Origin: Flavobacterium flavigenum
GTDB taxonomy: Bacteria > Bacteroidota > Bacteroidia > Flavobacteriales > Flavobacteriaceae
Length of the DNA: 64,000 bases
Reading direction: 5' to 3'
NCBI RefSeq assembly: GCF_027111255.2
Contig: NZ_CP114285.2
Span: 4,712,001-4,776,000 of the forward strand
The translations under genes were made by a program, and so were the position numbers. Numbering within the stretch: position 1 is the first letter of the stretch; every line of letters starts with the position of its first letter. Shown here in pieces: positions 17,365-25,691 of the stretch. The notes under the pieces are model-generated. The model searched no databases and was not told the DNA's origin. It saw only the letters and a program-made list of their open reading frames with translations.

Positions 17365-18132
17365 ATGCAGGAAGTTTATCATCAGGATTTTATTAAACAA
17401 AAAGAAGCTATAAAAAATAGTATACTAAATTTTGATAAAGATGGCAACGAATTCATAAACGGGAAACGGAATAAAATTAAGCTTTTTGTTCTTGATAAAA
17501 TCACGGTAAACGTAAAGTCATTTAAAGTTCCAAATCTCATAAATCAGATTGTTTATGCTTATTTCAGACCTTCTAAAGCACGAAGATCGTATGAATTTGC
17601 AAATATTCTTTTAGAAAAAGGTATTTTAACTCCTCAGCCAATTGCTTATATTGAAAATTTCACAATATTTGGTTTAGAAAAAAGCTACTATATAAGTGAA
17701 CACCTCAACTGTGATTTAACATACAGGGAACTAGTTGAAAACCCTGATTTTCCGGACCATGAAAATATTTTACGACAATTCACAAAATTTAGTTATGACT
17801 TGCATGAAAAAGGAGTTGAGTTTCTGGATCATTCTCCAGGAAACACTTTAATTGTTAAAAAGAGTGAAAGTAAATATGATTTCTATTTAGTTGACTTAAA
17901 CCGAATGAAATTTCATAATCAGCTGGATTTTCATTCAAGAATGAAAAATTTATCTAAAATTACTCCAAAAAAAGAGATGGTCGCTGTTATGAGTAATGAA
18001 TATGCACGACTTTCAGGATTAAATGAGCAAAAAGTATTTGCTACAATGTGGCAGTTAACACAAGAATTCCAATACCGTTTTTACCGTAAAAAAAAGATAA
18101 AAAGGGTATTGAAATTTTGGAAAAAACGATAA
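17365..18132 (+). CDS. Lipopolysaccharide kinase-like protein (InaA/Kdo kinase superfamily)
   Basis: A 255-residue protein of the LPS kinase superfamily. HEKGVEFLDHSPGNTLIV at about 152-169 is the catalytic loop with its conserved Asn, and FYLVDLNRMKF nearby corresponds to the metal-binding DFG-like segment. Family members phosphorylate heptose or Kdo in the LPS inner core. The adjacent GT9 heptosyltransferase-like and WaaE-like genes strengthen an LPS core role. The acceptor is inferred. It converges with the GT9 gene, leaving 2 bp between the stops. Confidence 0.82.
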   Translation: MQEVYHQDFIKQKEAIKNSILNFDKDGNEFINGKRNKIKLFVLDKITVNVKSFKVPNLINQIVYAYFRPSKARRSYEFANILLEKGILTPQPIAYIENFTIFGLEKSYYISEHLNCDLTYRELVENPDFPDHENILRQFTKFSYDLHEKGVEFLDHSPGNTLIVKKSESKYDFYLVDLNRMKFHNQLDFHSRMKNLSKITPKKEMVAVMSNEYARLSGLNEQKVFATMWQLTQEFQYRFYRKKKIKRVLKFWKKR

Positions 18133-18134
18133 AT

Positions 18135-19199
18135 TTAATTATTTATTTCGTTAAAAAAAGTATCTAATTTTTGTTTGATTAATTCAATTGGATATTCTTC
18201 AAAATATTTAAAAGTGTGTTCCTTGATGTGTTTTTCATCATGTTGGGCATAAATTTCTGGTTTCAAATCTTTAAGATGAATTGAGATGTTTTTATTGTCC
18301 TCAAAAATTTGCCACGTTTCTTTGTCAACACTTGGAGAGAACAATGAAAATGTCGGTACCATCAATGCTTTAGCCATATTTACAGCTCCACCTTCGTTTC
18401 CAATTAAAGCGGTGCACTGTGATAATAACCCTAAAAATTCGCGAAGACTTTTGCCGTAAATGTCAAAAAAGATAGCCTCTTGTGTTTTTTTATTACATAA
18501 GTTGTAAAGTTGTAAAGCTTCTTCTTTTTGATTAGGTATATAATTGAATAGCAGTGACGCATTTTTTTTTTGAACGGTATAATCTAATAATTCAGCCATT
18601 TTTTGAATTGGATATGTTTTGTACCATTCGCTTCCTAAAATTCCAATCATAAACAAAGGTTGGTTTGTTGGGATTTTAGCTTCTAAAACTGTTTTTTTAG
18701 CTTCCTTAATTTCTTCTTCAGAAAGAAAAATTTTTGGTTTAAAATCAATAATCTCTTTTTTTATTAAAGGATTTAATAGACGCAATCGATTTTCAATAGC
18801 TAAACCATAATTGCTTTTGGTACCGTTTGCTAGTCTTTTTATATTGTAATTGTAAAATGCTTTAGAGTAGCCTTTTTCGTAGGATATTTTATACTTTGCT
18901 CCAGAAAATAATGTAATCAGATTAGTTTCTAGTTTACTATATGCGTCAATAACAGCATGATATTTTTGACTTCTGATTTTAAAAATAAATTTAAATAGCG
19001 AGAAGTAATTTTTTCGAACTTTTTGTTCTAAAATAATGATATTAGAAATAGCAGGGTTGTCTTTTAATACTTCTGCACAGTTGGCGTAGCACATAAAGTC
19101 GATAGTAGCATTTGGATACTCTTTTTTTAAGCTATTGGCTAATATTGAACTAGTCAGAACATCACCAATTCGTTTTTGCTGAATGATTAAAATCTTCAT
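18135..19199 (-). CDS. Glycosyltransferase family 9 (heptosyltransferase-like)
   Basis: A 354-residue GT-B protein with the GT9 hallmarks: start MKILIIQQKRIGDVLTSSIL, a central GILGSEWYKTYP segment, and the C-terminal IGNEGGAVNMAKALMVPTFSLFSP donor-binding motif. GT9 enzymes transfer ADP-heptose or similar sugars to the LPS inner core. The ATG at 19199 is the natural start of the Rossmann fold. It is divergent from the WaaE-like gene, so the two may share the 92-bp promoter region. Confidence 0.9.
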   Translation of the reverse strand: MKILIIQQKRIGDVLTSSILANSLKKEYPNATIDFMCYANCAEVLKDNPAISNIIILEQKVRKNYFSLFKFIFKIRSQKYHAVIDAYSKLETNLITLFSGAKYKISYEKGYSKAFYNYNIKRLANGTKSNYGLAIENRLRLLNPLIKKEIIDFKPKIFLSEEEIKEAKKTVLEAKIPTNQPLFMIGILGSEWYKTYPIQKMAELLDYTVQKKNASLLFNYIPNQKEEALQLYNLCNKKTQEAIFFDIYGKSLREFLGLLSQCTALIGNEGGAVNMAKALMVPTFSLFSPSVDKETWQIFEDNKNISIHLKDLKPEIYAQHDEKHIKEHTFKYFEEYPIELIKQKLDTFFNEINN

Positions 19200-19264
19200 T
19201 TTTCTAAATTAAGGTGCTAAAGTACGTAAGTAAAACTAAACTTAAAAACTTTAAATAAAAACTG

Positions 19265-19272
19265 TATTTTTG
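19265..19272 (+). promoter_or_regulatory. -7 promoter box of the WaaE-like gene
   Basis: TATTTTTG fits the Bacteroidetes -7 consensus and ends 19 nt before the ATG at 19292. Confidence 0.6.
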
Positions 19273-19291
19273 CCAAAATAAAAATAAAATT

Positions 19292-20044
19292 ATGGCTATT
19301 AGCGGTTTGGTTATCACATTTAATGAAGAAAAAAACATTGGAAAATGTATTGATGCTTTGTTTAGAGTTTGTGATGAGGTCATAATTGTTGATTCAATGA
19401 GTAAAGATAAAACAGTTGCTATTGCTGAGGCTAAAGGTGCAAAAGTAGTTTCTCAGGCTTTCTTAGGTGATGGTCCACAACGAACTCATGGATTACAGTT
19501 TTGTAAAAATGAATGGGTTTTAAATTTAGATGCAGATGAATTTTTAGATAAAGATGCTGAGAAATTTATTTTAGAAAACCAATATTTGTCTGATAGCTAT
19601 GATGCTTTTTCCTTTCGTGTTAAAAACTTTTTAGCAGATGAATTAATAGACTTTTCAGGCTGGTATCCAGATCATAAAGTTCGCTTTTTTAATCAAAAAA
19701 CAGCCAGGCCCTCAGATGCAATGGTGCATCAAAAAATTATTTCTACTAATGAAAAAAAAGTTTCAGTTCATATCTTGCATTATGGATGGGATTCTTTGGA
19801 GCAAATTATAGCAAAAAAGAATCAATATTCTACATGGCATGCACAGCAACTCTTTGATCAGGGTAAAAGAATAGGAGCAGTTAAACCAGTTATTAATGGT
19901 TTAACTGCTTTTGTAAGGTGTTATTTCTTTAAAAAAGGAATCTTCAATGGAATTGACGGAATAACTATTGCCTTAATCCAGGGTTTCTTTTCCCATATGA
20001 AATATGCAAAACTGTTAAAATTACAAAGACAAGAAAAAAATTAA
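19292..20044 (+). CDS. GT2 glycosyltransferase, WaaE/KdtX-like
   Basis: A 250-residue family 2 transferase with SGLVITFNEEKNIGKCIDAL, the CDEVIIVDSMSKDKT nucleotide-binding segment, and the LNLDADEFL metal motif. The full length closely matches the WaaE/KdtX group, whose best-studied members add beta-1,4-glucose to the first heptose of the LPS inner core. This agrees with the neighbouring GT9 and LPS-kinase-like genes. The stop overlaps the stop of the convergent LtaS-type gene. Confidence 0.88.
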   Translation: MAISGLVITFNEEKNIGKCIDALFRVCDEVIIVDSMSKDKTVAIAEAKGAKVVSQAFLGDGPQRTHGLQFCKNEWVLNLDADEFLDKDAEKFILENQYLSDSYDAFSFRVKNFLADELIDFSGWYPDHKVRFFNQKTARPSDAMVHQKIISTNEKKVSVHILHYGWDSLEQIIAKKNQYSTWHAQQLFDQGKRIGAVKPVINGLTAFVRCYFFKKGIFNGIDGITIALIQGFFSHMKYAKLLKLQRQEKN

Positions 20045-21912
20045 TGAACGGTCAGTTTATTATTTATTATTCTTTCATTAAAAGATTGTATATAAGCCTT
20101 TATAAAACGTTCCATTTTGGCTGCCTTGTTTTTTTCAGTTAAAAGTAAATTGGTTTTCATTAATTCGTCTTTTTTGAAATTATACAGAGCCAAAGTTTTT
20201 TTTCCATCAAAAGCCAAATAATAATCGCCCTGAATACAATGATAGATGTTATCTAAATAATAAACTACAAAATCTTTATCAGACTGAAAACTTTTGCCAA
20301 AAGTTATGAATTTTGTTTTAATATTTAATAAATCTATTAAAGATGGCATAATGTCAATTTGTTGGAAGTTTTTATAACTTGTGCCTTTAAAATCAGGATT
20401 AGAGGGATTATAGATTAAAATAGGAATCCTGAATTTCCCCACATTTGTTTTGAATTTTTCTTCCGTTGGTTCTGATGATGTATGGTCGGCAGTAATAACA
20501 AAAATTGTGTTATCAAACCATTTTTGCTTTTTGGCTGTTGTGAAAAATTGTTTTAATGCAAAATCAGAATAGGCGATACTTTCCTGTATTTTTGTGGTTC
20601 CTTTAGGAAATTTACCTTTGTATTTTTCCGGAATTATATAGGGATTATGTGATGAAATACTAAAGATAGACGTGAAAAAAGGCTGTTTAAAAGTTGACAT
20701 TTTTTTACAATAGAATTGGAAAAATTCTTCATCAAAAATCCCCCATCTTCCGTCAAATGCTTCTGGTCCAATGTATTCATTTTTTCCATAATAAGCATCA
20801 AAGCCAGCTATTTTACAATATTGGTCAAAATTTTGGCTACCGTTAAAAGCACCGTGAAAGAAAGCAGTATTATAACCGTTAGCTTTTAGTATTTTGGGTA
20901 ATCCGTAGATTTCGTTAATAGAATAACTAGAAGTAATTAACGATGTGCTCATCAAACTAGGAATACTTGATAGTGTTGAAGGAACGGCATCAATGGAAAG
21001 CTTTCCGTTAGCGAAGCCATTTTCAAAAAACAATGATTTTGTAATCAATGAATCTAAAAAAGGCGTTTGTCCACGTTGTATATTTTCCCTTCCAAAACTT
21101 TCTAAAATGATTATAACTACATTTTGTTTAGTTTGCTTTTCTTTTGGATTATTAACGACTACAGGATTGAAAATAGAATTTAACTCTGCTTCTTTAAAAT
21201 ATTTTGGGGATTCTAAGGTTTCTTTTTTGCCTATTGTTTTTAGGATGCAAAAAGGAGTATTAAGAACTAATGCTGAATGGCTAATTGATCCATAACTTAC
21301 AGCATCTACTACTTTTAAAGGTTTCTTTTGAAATCCACCACGGCCTAATAAAAAAACAAACCCAAGGATGAAAATGAAAAGGCCTGTTTGTTTTGCAAGT
21401 ATAGCTTTTGTTGTCTTTTCTTCAGGAAATTTTAGTTTTATATTAGGAATGGTTTTCCAAAAAGAAAATGCTAATAATAAAGCTATTAAGGGCAGGTACC
21501 AGAATTCAGACAAAAATGAAAGGATCAGTCCCCCAATTTCATTTTCCATTCCGCGGGCAGTAATCATTCCGAAAGAACTTCTTCTGCCTGTGAATTTATA
21601 ATATTCAAAATCTACAAAATTAGTAAGGATAAATACCAGATTAACAGCAAAAAATGCAATTTTCAAACCTTTTTGATAGTTTGCTTTATATTTAAAATTA
21701 CCAGGGATTAGATGTAAAACAACAAATAATAAGTTGATGTAAGCAATAGCTGATAAGTCAAAATGTAATCCTCCTAAAAAGATTTTTAAATTTAAACCAT
21801 TAAAAGCATTAATGTTGAAAAACAGAAATAACAATCTGCAGAATTGATAAATAAGTAGTAAAAGTAAGAAGCGTTTAAAAAATAAAAGTGCACTTTGTAG
21901 ATGATTTTTCAT
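20041..21912 (-). CDS. LtaS-type sulfatase-fold transferase (membrane phospho-transferase)
   Basis: A 623-residue protein with about five N-terminal membrane segments and a large extracytoplasmic alkaline-phosphatase-fold domain. Visible are VVIIILESFGREN (metal site), GKLSIDAVPSTLSSIPS containing the likely nucleophilic Ser/Thr, FFHGAFNGSQNF, and VITADHTSSEP carrying Asp/His metal ligands. Family members move phosphoglycerol or phosphoethanolamine from phospholipid to a glycan or lipid A. In a Gram-negative glycan locus, decoration of LPS or a polysaccharide is the likeliest role; true lipoteichoic acid synthesis is not expected. Confidence 0.87.
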   Translation of the reverse strand: MKNHLQSALLFFKRFLLLLLIYQFCRLLFLFFNINAFNGLNLKIFLGGLHFDLSAIAYINLLFVVLHLIPGNFKYKANYQKGLKIAFFAVNLVFILTNFVDFEYYKFTGRRSSFGMITARGMENEIGGLILSFLSEFWYLPLIALLLAFSFWKTIPNIKLKFPEEKTTKAILAKQTGLFIFILGFVFLLGRGGFQKKPLKVVDAVSYGSISHSALVLNTPFCILKTIGKKETLESPKYFKEAELNSIFNPVVVNNPKEKQTKQNVVIIILESFGRENIQRGQTPFLDSLITKSLFFENGFANGKLSIDAVPSTLSSIPSLMSTSLITSSYSINEIYGLPKILKANGYNTAFFHGAFNGSQNFDQYCKIAGFDAYYGKNEYIGPEAFDGRWGIFDEEFFQFYCKKMSTFKQPFFTSIFSISSHNPYIIPEKYKGKFPKGTTKIQESIAYSDFALKQFFTTAKKQKWFDNTIFVITADHTSSEPTEEKFKTNVGKFRIPILIYNPSNPDFKGTSYKNFQQIDIMPSLIDLLNIKTKFITFGKSFQSDKDFVVYYLDNIYHCIQGDYYLAFDGKKTLALYNFKKDELMKTNLLLTEKNKAAKMERFIKAYIQSFNERIINNKLTVH

Positions 21913-21977
21913 TTATAAAATTTTTGGTAAATGTATAAAAATGTAAAAACATTTATTAAATAACTTATTTACATTAA

Positions 21978-22018
21978 AAAAAATCCAAATTCCAATCAAT
22001 TTGGAATTTGGATTTTAA
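21978..22018 (-). terminator. Terminator of dapD
   Basis: The inverted repeat AAATCCAAATTCCAA and TTGGAATTTGGATTT makes a 15-bp stem with a 5-nt loop and flanking A/T runs, just beyond the dapD stop. Confidence 0.85.
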
Positions 22019-22036
22019 AAATATTGAAAATTTAAA

Positions 22037-22852
22037 TTATACTGCTACGTCATATTCGCGTAAAGCATTATTTAATGACGTTTTCAAATCTGTAGATGGT
22101 TTACGTGTACCAATTATTAAAGCACAAGGAACCTGATATTCACCTGCAGCGAATTTTTTGGTATAGCTTCCAGGAATTACAACAGAACGAGCTGGTACGA
22201 AACCTTTCATTTCAACTGGCTCATCACCTGTAACGTCAATGATTTTTGTTGAAGCAGTCAAACATACATTTGCTCCTAATACAGCTTCTTTACCTACGTG
22301 CACTCCTTCTACAACGATACAACGAGAACCGATAAAAGCGCCGTCTTCGATGATAACAGGAGCAGCCTGCAATGGTTCTAAAACTCCTCCAATACCAACA
22401 CCGCCGCTTAAGTGAACGTCTTTACCTATCTGAGCACAGCTACCAACAGTAGCCCAGGTGTCAACCATTGTTCCGGCATCAACATAAGCCCCGATATTTA
22501 CGTAGCTAGGCATCATAATTACTCCGCTTGAAATAAACGAACCATAACGTGCAGAAGCTCCAGGCACTACACGAACTCCTTTGGCTGCATAGTCTTTTTT
22601 CAATTCCATTTTATCATGGTATTCAAAAACTCCTGCTTCCCATGTTTCCATTTTTTGAATAGGGAAATACATTACAACGGCTTTTTTTACCCATTCGTTT
22701 ACCTGCCATCCGTCACCTTTTGGTTCGGCAACACGAAGTTTTCCAGCATCCAATAATTCGATAACTTCTCTAATAGCATCTGTAGTTGCTGTTTCCTGTA
22801 ATAAAGCTCTGTTTTCCCAGGCTTGTTCAATTATAGTTTGTAAAGAACTCAT
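22037..22852 (-). CDS. dapD: Tetrahydrodipicolinate N-succinyltransferase
   Basis: From the ATG at 22852 the protein has 271 residues, the usual DapD length, starting MSSLQTIIEQAWENR. It uses succinyl-CoA to succinylate tetrahydrodipicolinate in the succinylase branch of lysine and meso-diaminopimelate synthesis. The hexapeptide beta-helix is clear: YVDAGTMVDTWATVGSCAQI, GGVLEPLQAAPVIIEDGAFIG, and SRCIVVEGVHVG. The longer reading to 22960 would put the -7 box TATCTTTG (22869-22876, minus strand) inside the gene, so it is rejected. It appears monocistronic, followed by a strong terminator. Confidence 0.95.
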   Translation of the reverse strand: MSSLQTIIEQAWENRALLQETATTDAIREVIELLDAGKLRVAEPKGDGWQVNEWVKKAVVMYFPIQKMETWEAGVFEYHDKMELKKDYAAKGVRVVPGASARYGSFISSGVIMMPSYVNIGAYVDAGTMVDTWATVGSCAQIGKDVHLSGGVGIGGVLEPLQAAPVIIEDGAFIGSRCIVVEGVHVGKEAVLGANVCLTASTKIIDVTGDEPVEMKGFVPARSVVIPGSYTKKFAAGEYQVPCALIIGTRKPSTDLKTSLNNALREYDVAV

Positions 22853-23111
22853 ATGTTTAAATTTTTGGCAAAGATAGCGCATTAAAGTAAAATCAAAAAG
22901 GCAAATCAGTTTGAAAATGTTATAAATACAACTTTTTGTTTTTAATTTTAAAAATCCCAATAAGCTGAAATGTCTCTGAAAATGAAATTTCTTTACTATT
23001 ATTTCATGATAAAAATCAGATTTCTTGATTTTTATTCGAATTAATTTCGCACCATAATTCCTGAGGTAATTGAAGGAATTGAAAGTGCTAAATAAAATTA
23101 ATCAAGCCAAT

Positions 23112-23741
23112 ATGAATCAGGAAAATCAACTTCAAAATCGGGTTACAGTTATTGATAAAGAGGTCACGTGGGACAAAACGCAGGTAATTATGAGTAAAAC
23201 AAATGCTTTTGGTATTATTGAATATGCCAACGAAGTTTTTGTTGATGTTTGTGGTTATGAAGATTATGAACTAATGGGGCAGCCACACAATATTATTCGT
23301 CATCCGGATATGCCCAAAGTTATTTTTAAAGTGCTTTGGGAAAATCTGAAACAAGGGAAAAATTTTCATGCAATCGTAAAAAACCTGGCAAAATCGGGAA
23401 GATATTACTGGGTAATAACGGATTTTGATATTGCAAGGGATGAGAACGGTGTGATTGTAAATTATTTTGCAAGAAGACAAGCCGTTCCTCAGGAAGTGAT
23501 TTCGCTGCACATTGAACCTCTTTACAAAAAGTTACTGCAAATTGAAGCTGCAAGTGGTGTTGAGTTTAGCGAAAAATATTTAATTGGTTTTTTGGAAGAA
23601 AAAAAGAGAAGTTACATCGAATATATTAAGGAGTTGATTTATGAACATGAAAAAGCCCAGTCGAAATTTGCTCAATATGAACTTAAAGAAGAGGATGAAG
23701 AAGAGGGAAAAGGCTTTTTTGGCAGATTATTCGGCAGATAA
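23112..23741 (+). CDS. PAS-domain sensor protein without an output domain
   Basis: From the ATG at 23112 the protein has 209 residues. Residues about 25-125 form a PAS domain of the Aer type: GIIEYANEVFVDVCGY, IIRHPDMPK, and KNLAKSGRYYWV. In Aer-like aerotaxis receptors this domain binds FAD, but here the chemotaxis output domain is absent. The rest is a charged helical region with an acidic stretch and a GFFGRLFGR tail that might bind membrane or partner. The function is unknown. The longer frame would need a TTG start at 23070. Confidence 0.78.
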   Translation: MNQENQLQNRVTVIDKEVTWDKTQVIMSKTNAFGIIEYANEVFVDVCGYEDYELMGQPHNIIRHPDMPKVIFKVLWENLKQGKNFHAIVKNLAKSGRYYWVITDFDIARDENGVIVNYFARRQAVPQEVISLHIEPLYKKLLQIEAASGVEFSEKYLIGFLEEKKRSYIEYIKELIYEHEKAQSKFAQYELKEEDEEEGKGFFGRLFGR

Positions 23742-23783
23742 TACTGCTTTATAATAATTTTTTAGTTGTTTTAAATTTGGTTA

Positions 23784-23816
23784 AAAATCCGTTTTGAATT
23801 TTCAGGACGGATTTTT
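23784..23816 (+). terminator. Terminator after the PAS gene
   Basis: AAAATCCGT and ACGGATTTT form a 9-bp stem around a 14-nt loop and are followed by a T run, 43 bp after the PAS-gene stop. Confidence 0.8.
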
Positions 23817-23889
23817 GTAGTTTGAGTATTCAGTTAAAGGTGATTGAATTAAAAAAGGCATACCTTTATAATATCAAGTTATAACAGGT

Positions 23890-24636
23890 ATGATGAAAGA
23901 CAATTTTTCAAAACAGGCAATTGATTATTCTAAATTTCGTCCGCAATATCCGGAAGAAATGATTCAGTATGTAATTTCATTTGTGGCTGATAAATCGATG
24001 GCTTTGGATCTGGCGACAGGAAATGGTCAGGTTGCCCATAAACTTTCTGCTTATTTTGAAAATGTATTTGCTACAGATATAAGTCAGAAGCAGTTGGATA
24101 ATGCTATTCAGGCAGAAAATATAGTTTACAGCAAAGAGTCGGCAGAAACAACCTCTTTTAAAAATCAGCAATTTGATCTGATTGTTGTGGCACAAGCTGT
24201 ACACTGGTTTAATTTTGAGCCATTTTATAAAGAAATATACAGGATATTAAAGCCAAATGGTATTTTTGCGATAATAGGCTACGGCTTATTTTCGACCAAT
24301 CCCGATTCAGATAGTATTCTGCGACATTTTTATTGTGATATTGTCGGACCTTACTGGGATGCGGAACGAAGGTATTTAGATGAAAATTATGAAACAATTT
24401 CCTTTCCGTTTGATGAAATTCCCGCAAAAAAGTTTCACAACGAATTTACATGGGATTTCGAAACACTTATCGGATATCTTAAGACCTGGTCATCTGTACA
24501 GCATTATATTACAAAAAACAATCAAAACCCGATTGATTTGATTTATGATGAATTAAAACTTTCCTGGCAAAATAATGACAAGAAAGTTGTGTTTCCATTG
24601 TTGCTAAGAATTGGGAAGCTAGTTAAAGAAGATTAA
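23890..24636 (+). CDS. Class I SAM-dependent methyltransferase
   Basis: A 248-residue methyltransferase of the Methyltransf_11/25 kind. Motif I is ALDLATGNGQVA at about 37-48, the acidic ATDIS follows at the end of strand two, and FDLIVVAQAVHWF is the motif IV region. Proteins of this build (ubiE/TAM-like) are widespread and mostly without known substrates. It starts MMKDN, and either of the two adjacent ATGs could be used. It lies alone between the PAS gene and a small membrane gene. Confidence 0.85.
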   Translation: MMKDNFSKQAIDYSKFRPQYPEEMIQYVISFVADKSMALDLATGNGQVAHKLSAYFENVFATDISQKQLDNAIQAENIVYSKESAETTSFKNQQFDLIVVAQAVHWFNFEPFYKEIYRILKPNGIFAIIGYGLFSTNPDSDSILRHFYCDIVGPYWDAERRYLDENYETISFPFDEIPAKKFHNEFTWDFETLIGYLKTWSSVQHYITKNNQNPIDLIYDELKLSWQNNDKKVVFPLLLRIGKLVKED

Positions 24637-24707
24637 AGCCTGAAAAACTTATATTTGTAATTTAAAATGTTTAAAGAGTTAGATATTCATTTGAAAGACA
24701 ATCTCTA

Positions 24708-25148
24708 ATGAGTTTAGGAGAAATTTATTTTGATACTTTAACAGGCTTTGTTTCTGCACTTGCTTTTTTTATTTATTTATCATTTGAAGATATTAAGTTG
24801 TTTTCGATTTTTAAAAAGCTATTTTTAATTGTTTTTTTAATTTTAGTTATAGGTATCTTACTAGTGTTATTTGATTTAAGTTATCTGTCAAATTCTAAAA
24901 CAATCTTTATATATTCTTTACCATTATTTGTTTTATTGACAAACAGAATATTGTTTTGGATTAATAATGCATTTTTTGGTGAACCATTTATTTATGCTAA
25001 AAGTGGATTTTTAATTGGTTTTTGGTATCATAAAGTAGTAGATGAAAAAAAGCTGAACATAATTAAAAAGTTTTATTATACATATCTTACATTTCTGTAT
25101 TTGTCTCAGATATTTCTTTATTTAACGTTGTTTCATAAAATTAATTAA
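24708..25148 (+). CDS. Hypothetical membrane protein
   Basis: Not recognised. The 146-residue sequence has about four hydrophobic segments, at roughly 11-25, 35-58, 65-82 and 122-142, and few charged residues. It is followed after only 1 bp by ruvX on the same strand, which suggests co-transcription and supports it being a real gene. Its composition is more AT-rich than the genes around it. Confidence 0.6.
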   Translation: MSLGEIYFDTLTGFVSALAFFIYLSFEDIKLFSIFKKLFLIVFLILVIGILLVLFDLSYLSNSKTIFIYSLPLFVLLTNRILFWINNAFFGEPFIYAKSGFLIGFWYHKVVDEKKLNIIKKFYYTYLTFLYLSQIFLYLTLFHKIN

Positions 25149-25149
25149 A

Positions 25150-25566
25150 ATGCCAAGAATCCTCTCCATAGACTACGGACAAAAACGTACCGGAATTGCT
25201 GTAACTGATGAAATGCAAATTATAGCTTCAGGCTTAACCACTATTCCAACCAATACTTTAATTGATTTCCTAAAGGATTATTTTGCCAAAGAAAAGGTGG
25301 AGACGGTTTTAATTGGCGAGCCGAAACAAATGAATGGTCAGCCATCTGAAAGTGCATCTCTAATAAAAGGTTTTGCAACTCATTTTTCTAATATTTTTCC
25401 GGATATGAAGGTTGTTCGTGTAGATGAACGCTTTACTTCAAAAATGGCTTTTCAGACCATGATTGATAGCGGGCTAAGCAAAAAGCAGCGTCAGAACAAG
25501 GGACTGATTGATGAAATTTCCGCAACGATTATGCTTCAGGACTATCTTTCTTCTAATCGTTTTTAG
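25150..25566 (+). CDS. ruvX: Putative pre-16S rRNA nuclease / Holliday-junction-resolvase-like protein (YqgF)
   Basis: A 138-residue YqgF/RuvX protein with an RNase H-like fold. The acidic residues are visible in SIDYGQKRTGIAVTD at the N-terminus, VVRVDERFTSKMA near 95, and IDEISATIMLQDYL at the end. In E. coli YqgF trims the 5' end of pre-16S rRNA; a resolvase role was proposed from the fold. The length is normal. The gene starts 1 bp after the stop of the membrane gene before it. Confidence 0.92.
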   Translation: MPRILSIDYGQKRTGIAVTDEMQIIASGLTTIPTNTLIDFLKDYFAKEKVETVLIGEPKQMNGQPSESASLIKGFATHFSNIFPDMKVVRVDERFTSKMAFQTMIDSGLSKKQRQNKGLIDEISATIMLQDYLSSNRF

Positions 25567-25661
25567 GTTTTAGGCCTATAAATTTCACTTTATTTAGAAA
25601 AAAATGTAATTATCTAACTATTATCTTTGAAAAATTAGTTTTTTTTTGGCATTATAAAAAG

Positions 25662-25669
25662 TACCTTTG
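25662..25669 (+). promoter_or_regulatory. -7 promoter box of mqo
   Basis: TACCTTTG matches TAnnTTTG and lies 22 nt upstream of the mqo ATG at 25692. A T-rich TTTTTTTGG stretch lies a little upstream but its spacing is short for a -33 element. Confidence 0.65.
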
Positions 25670-25691
25670 CATTTTAAAATAAAATACTGTT

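Noticed and set aside
20041..21912. True lipoteichoic acid synthase
   Set aside because: The fold is right, but the organism is Gram-negative and the locus is LPS-like; a phosphotransferase acting on a glycan or lipid A is more likely.
25645..25669. A full -33/-7 promoter for mqo
   Set aside because: The TTTG at 25645-25648 is only 13 bp from the -7 box, shorter than expected for a -33 element; only the -7 box is claimed.
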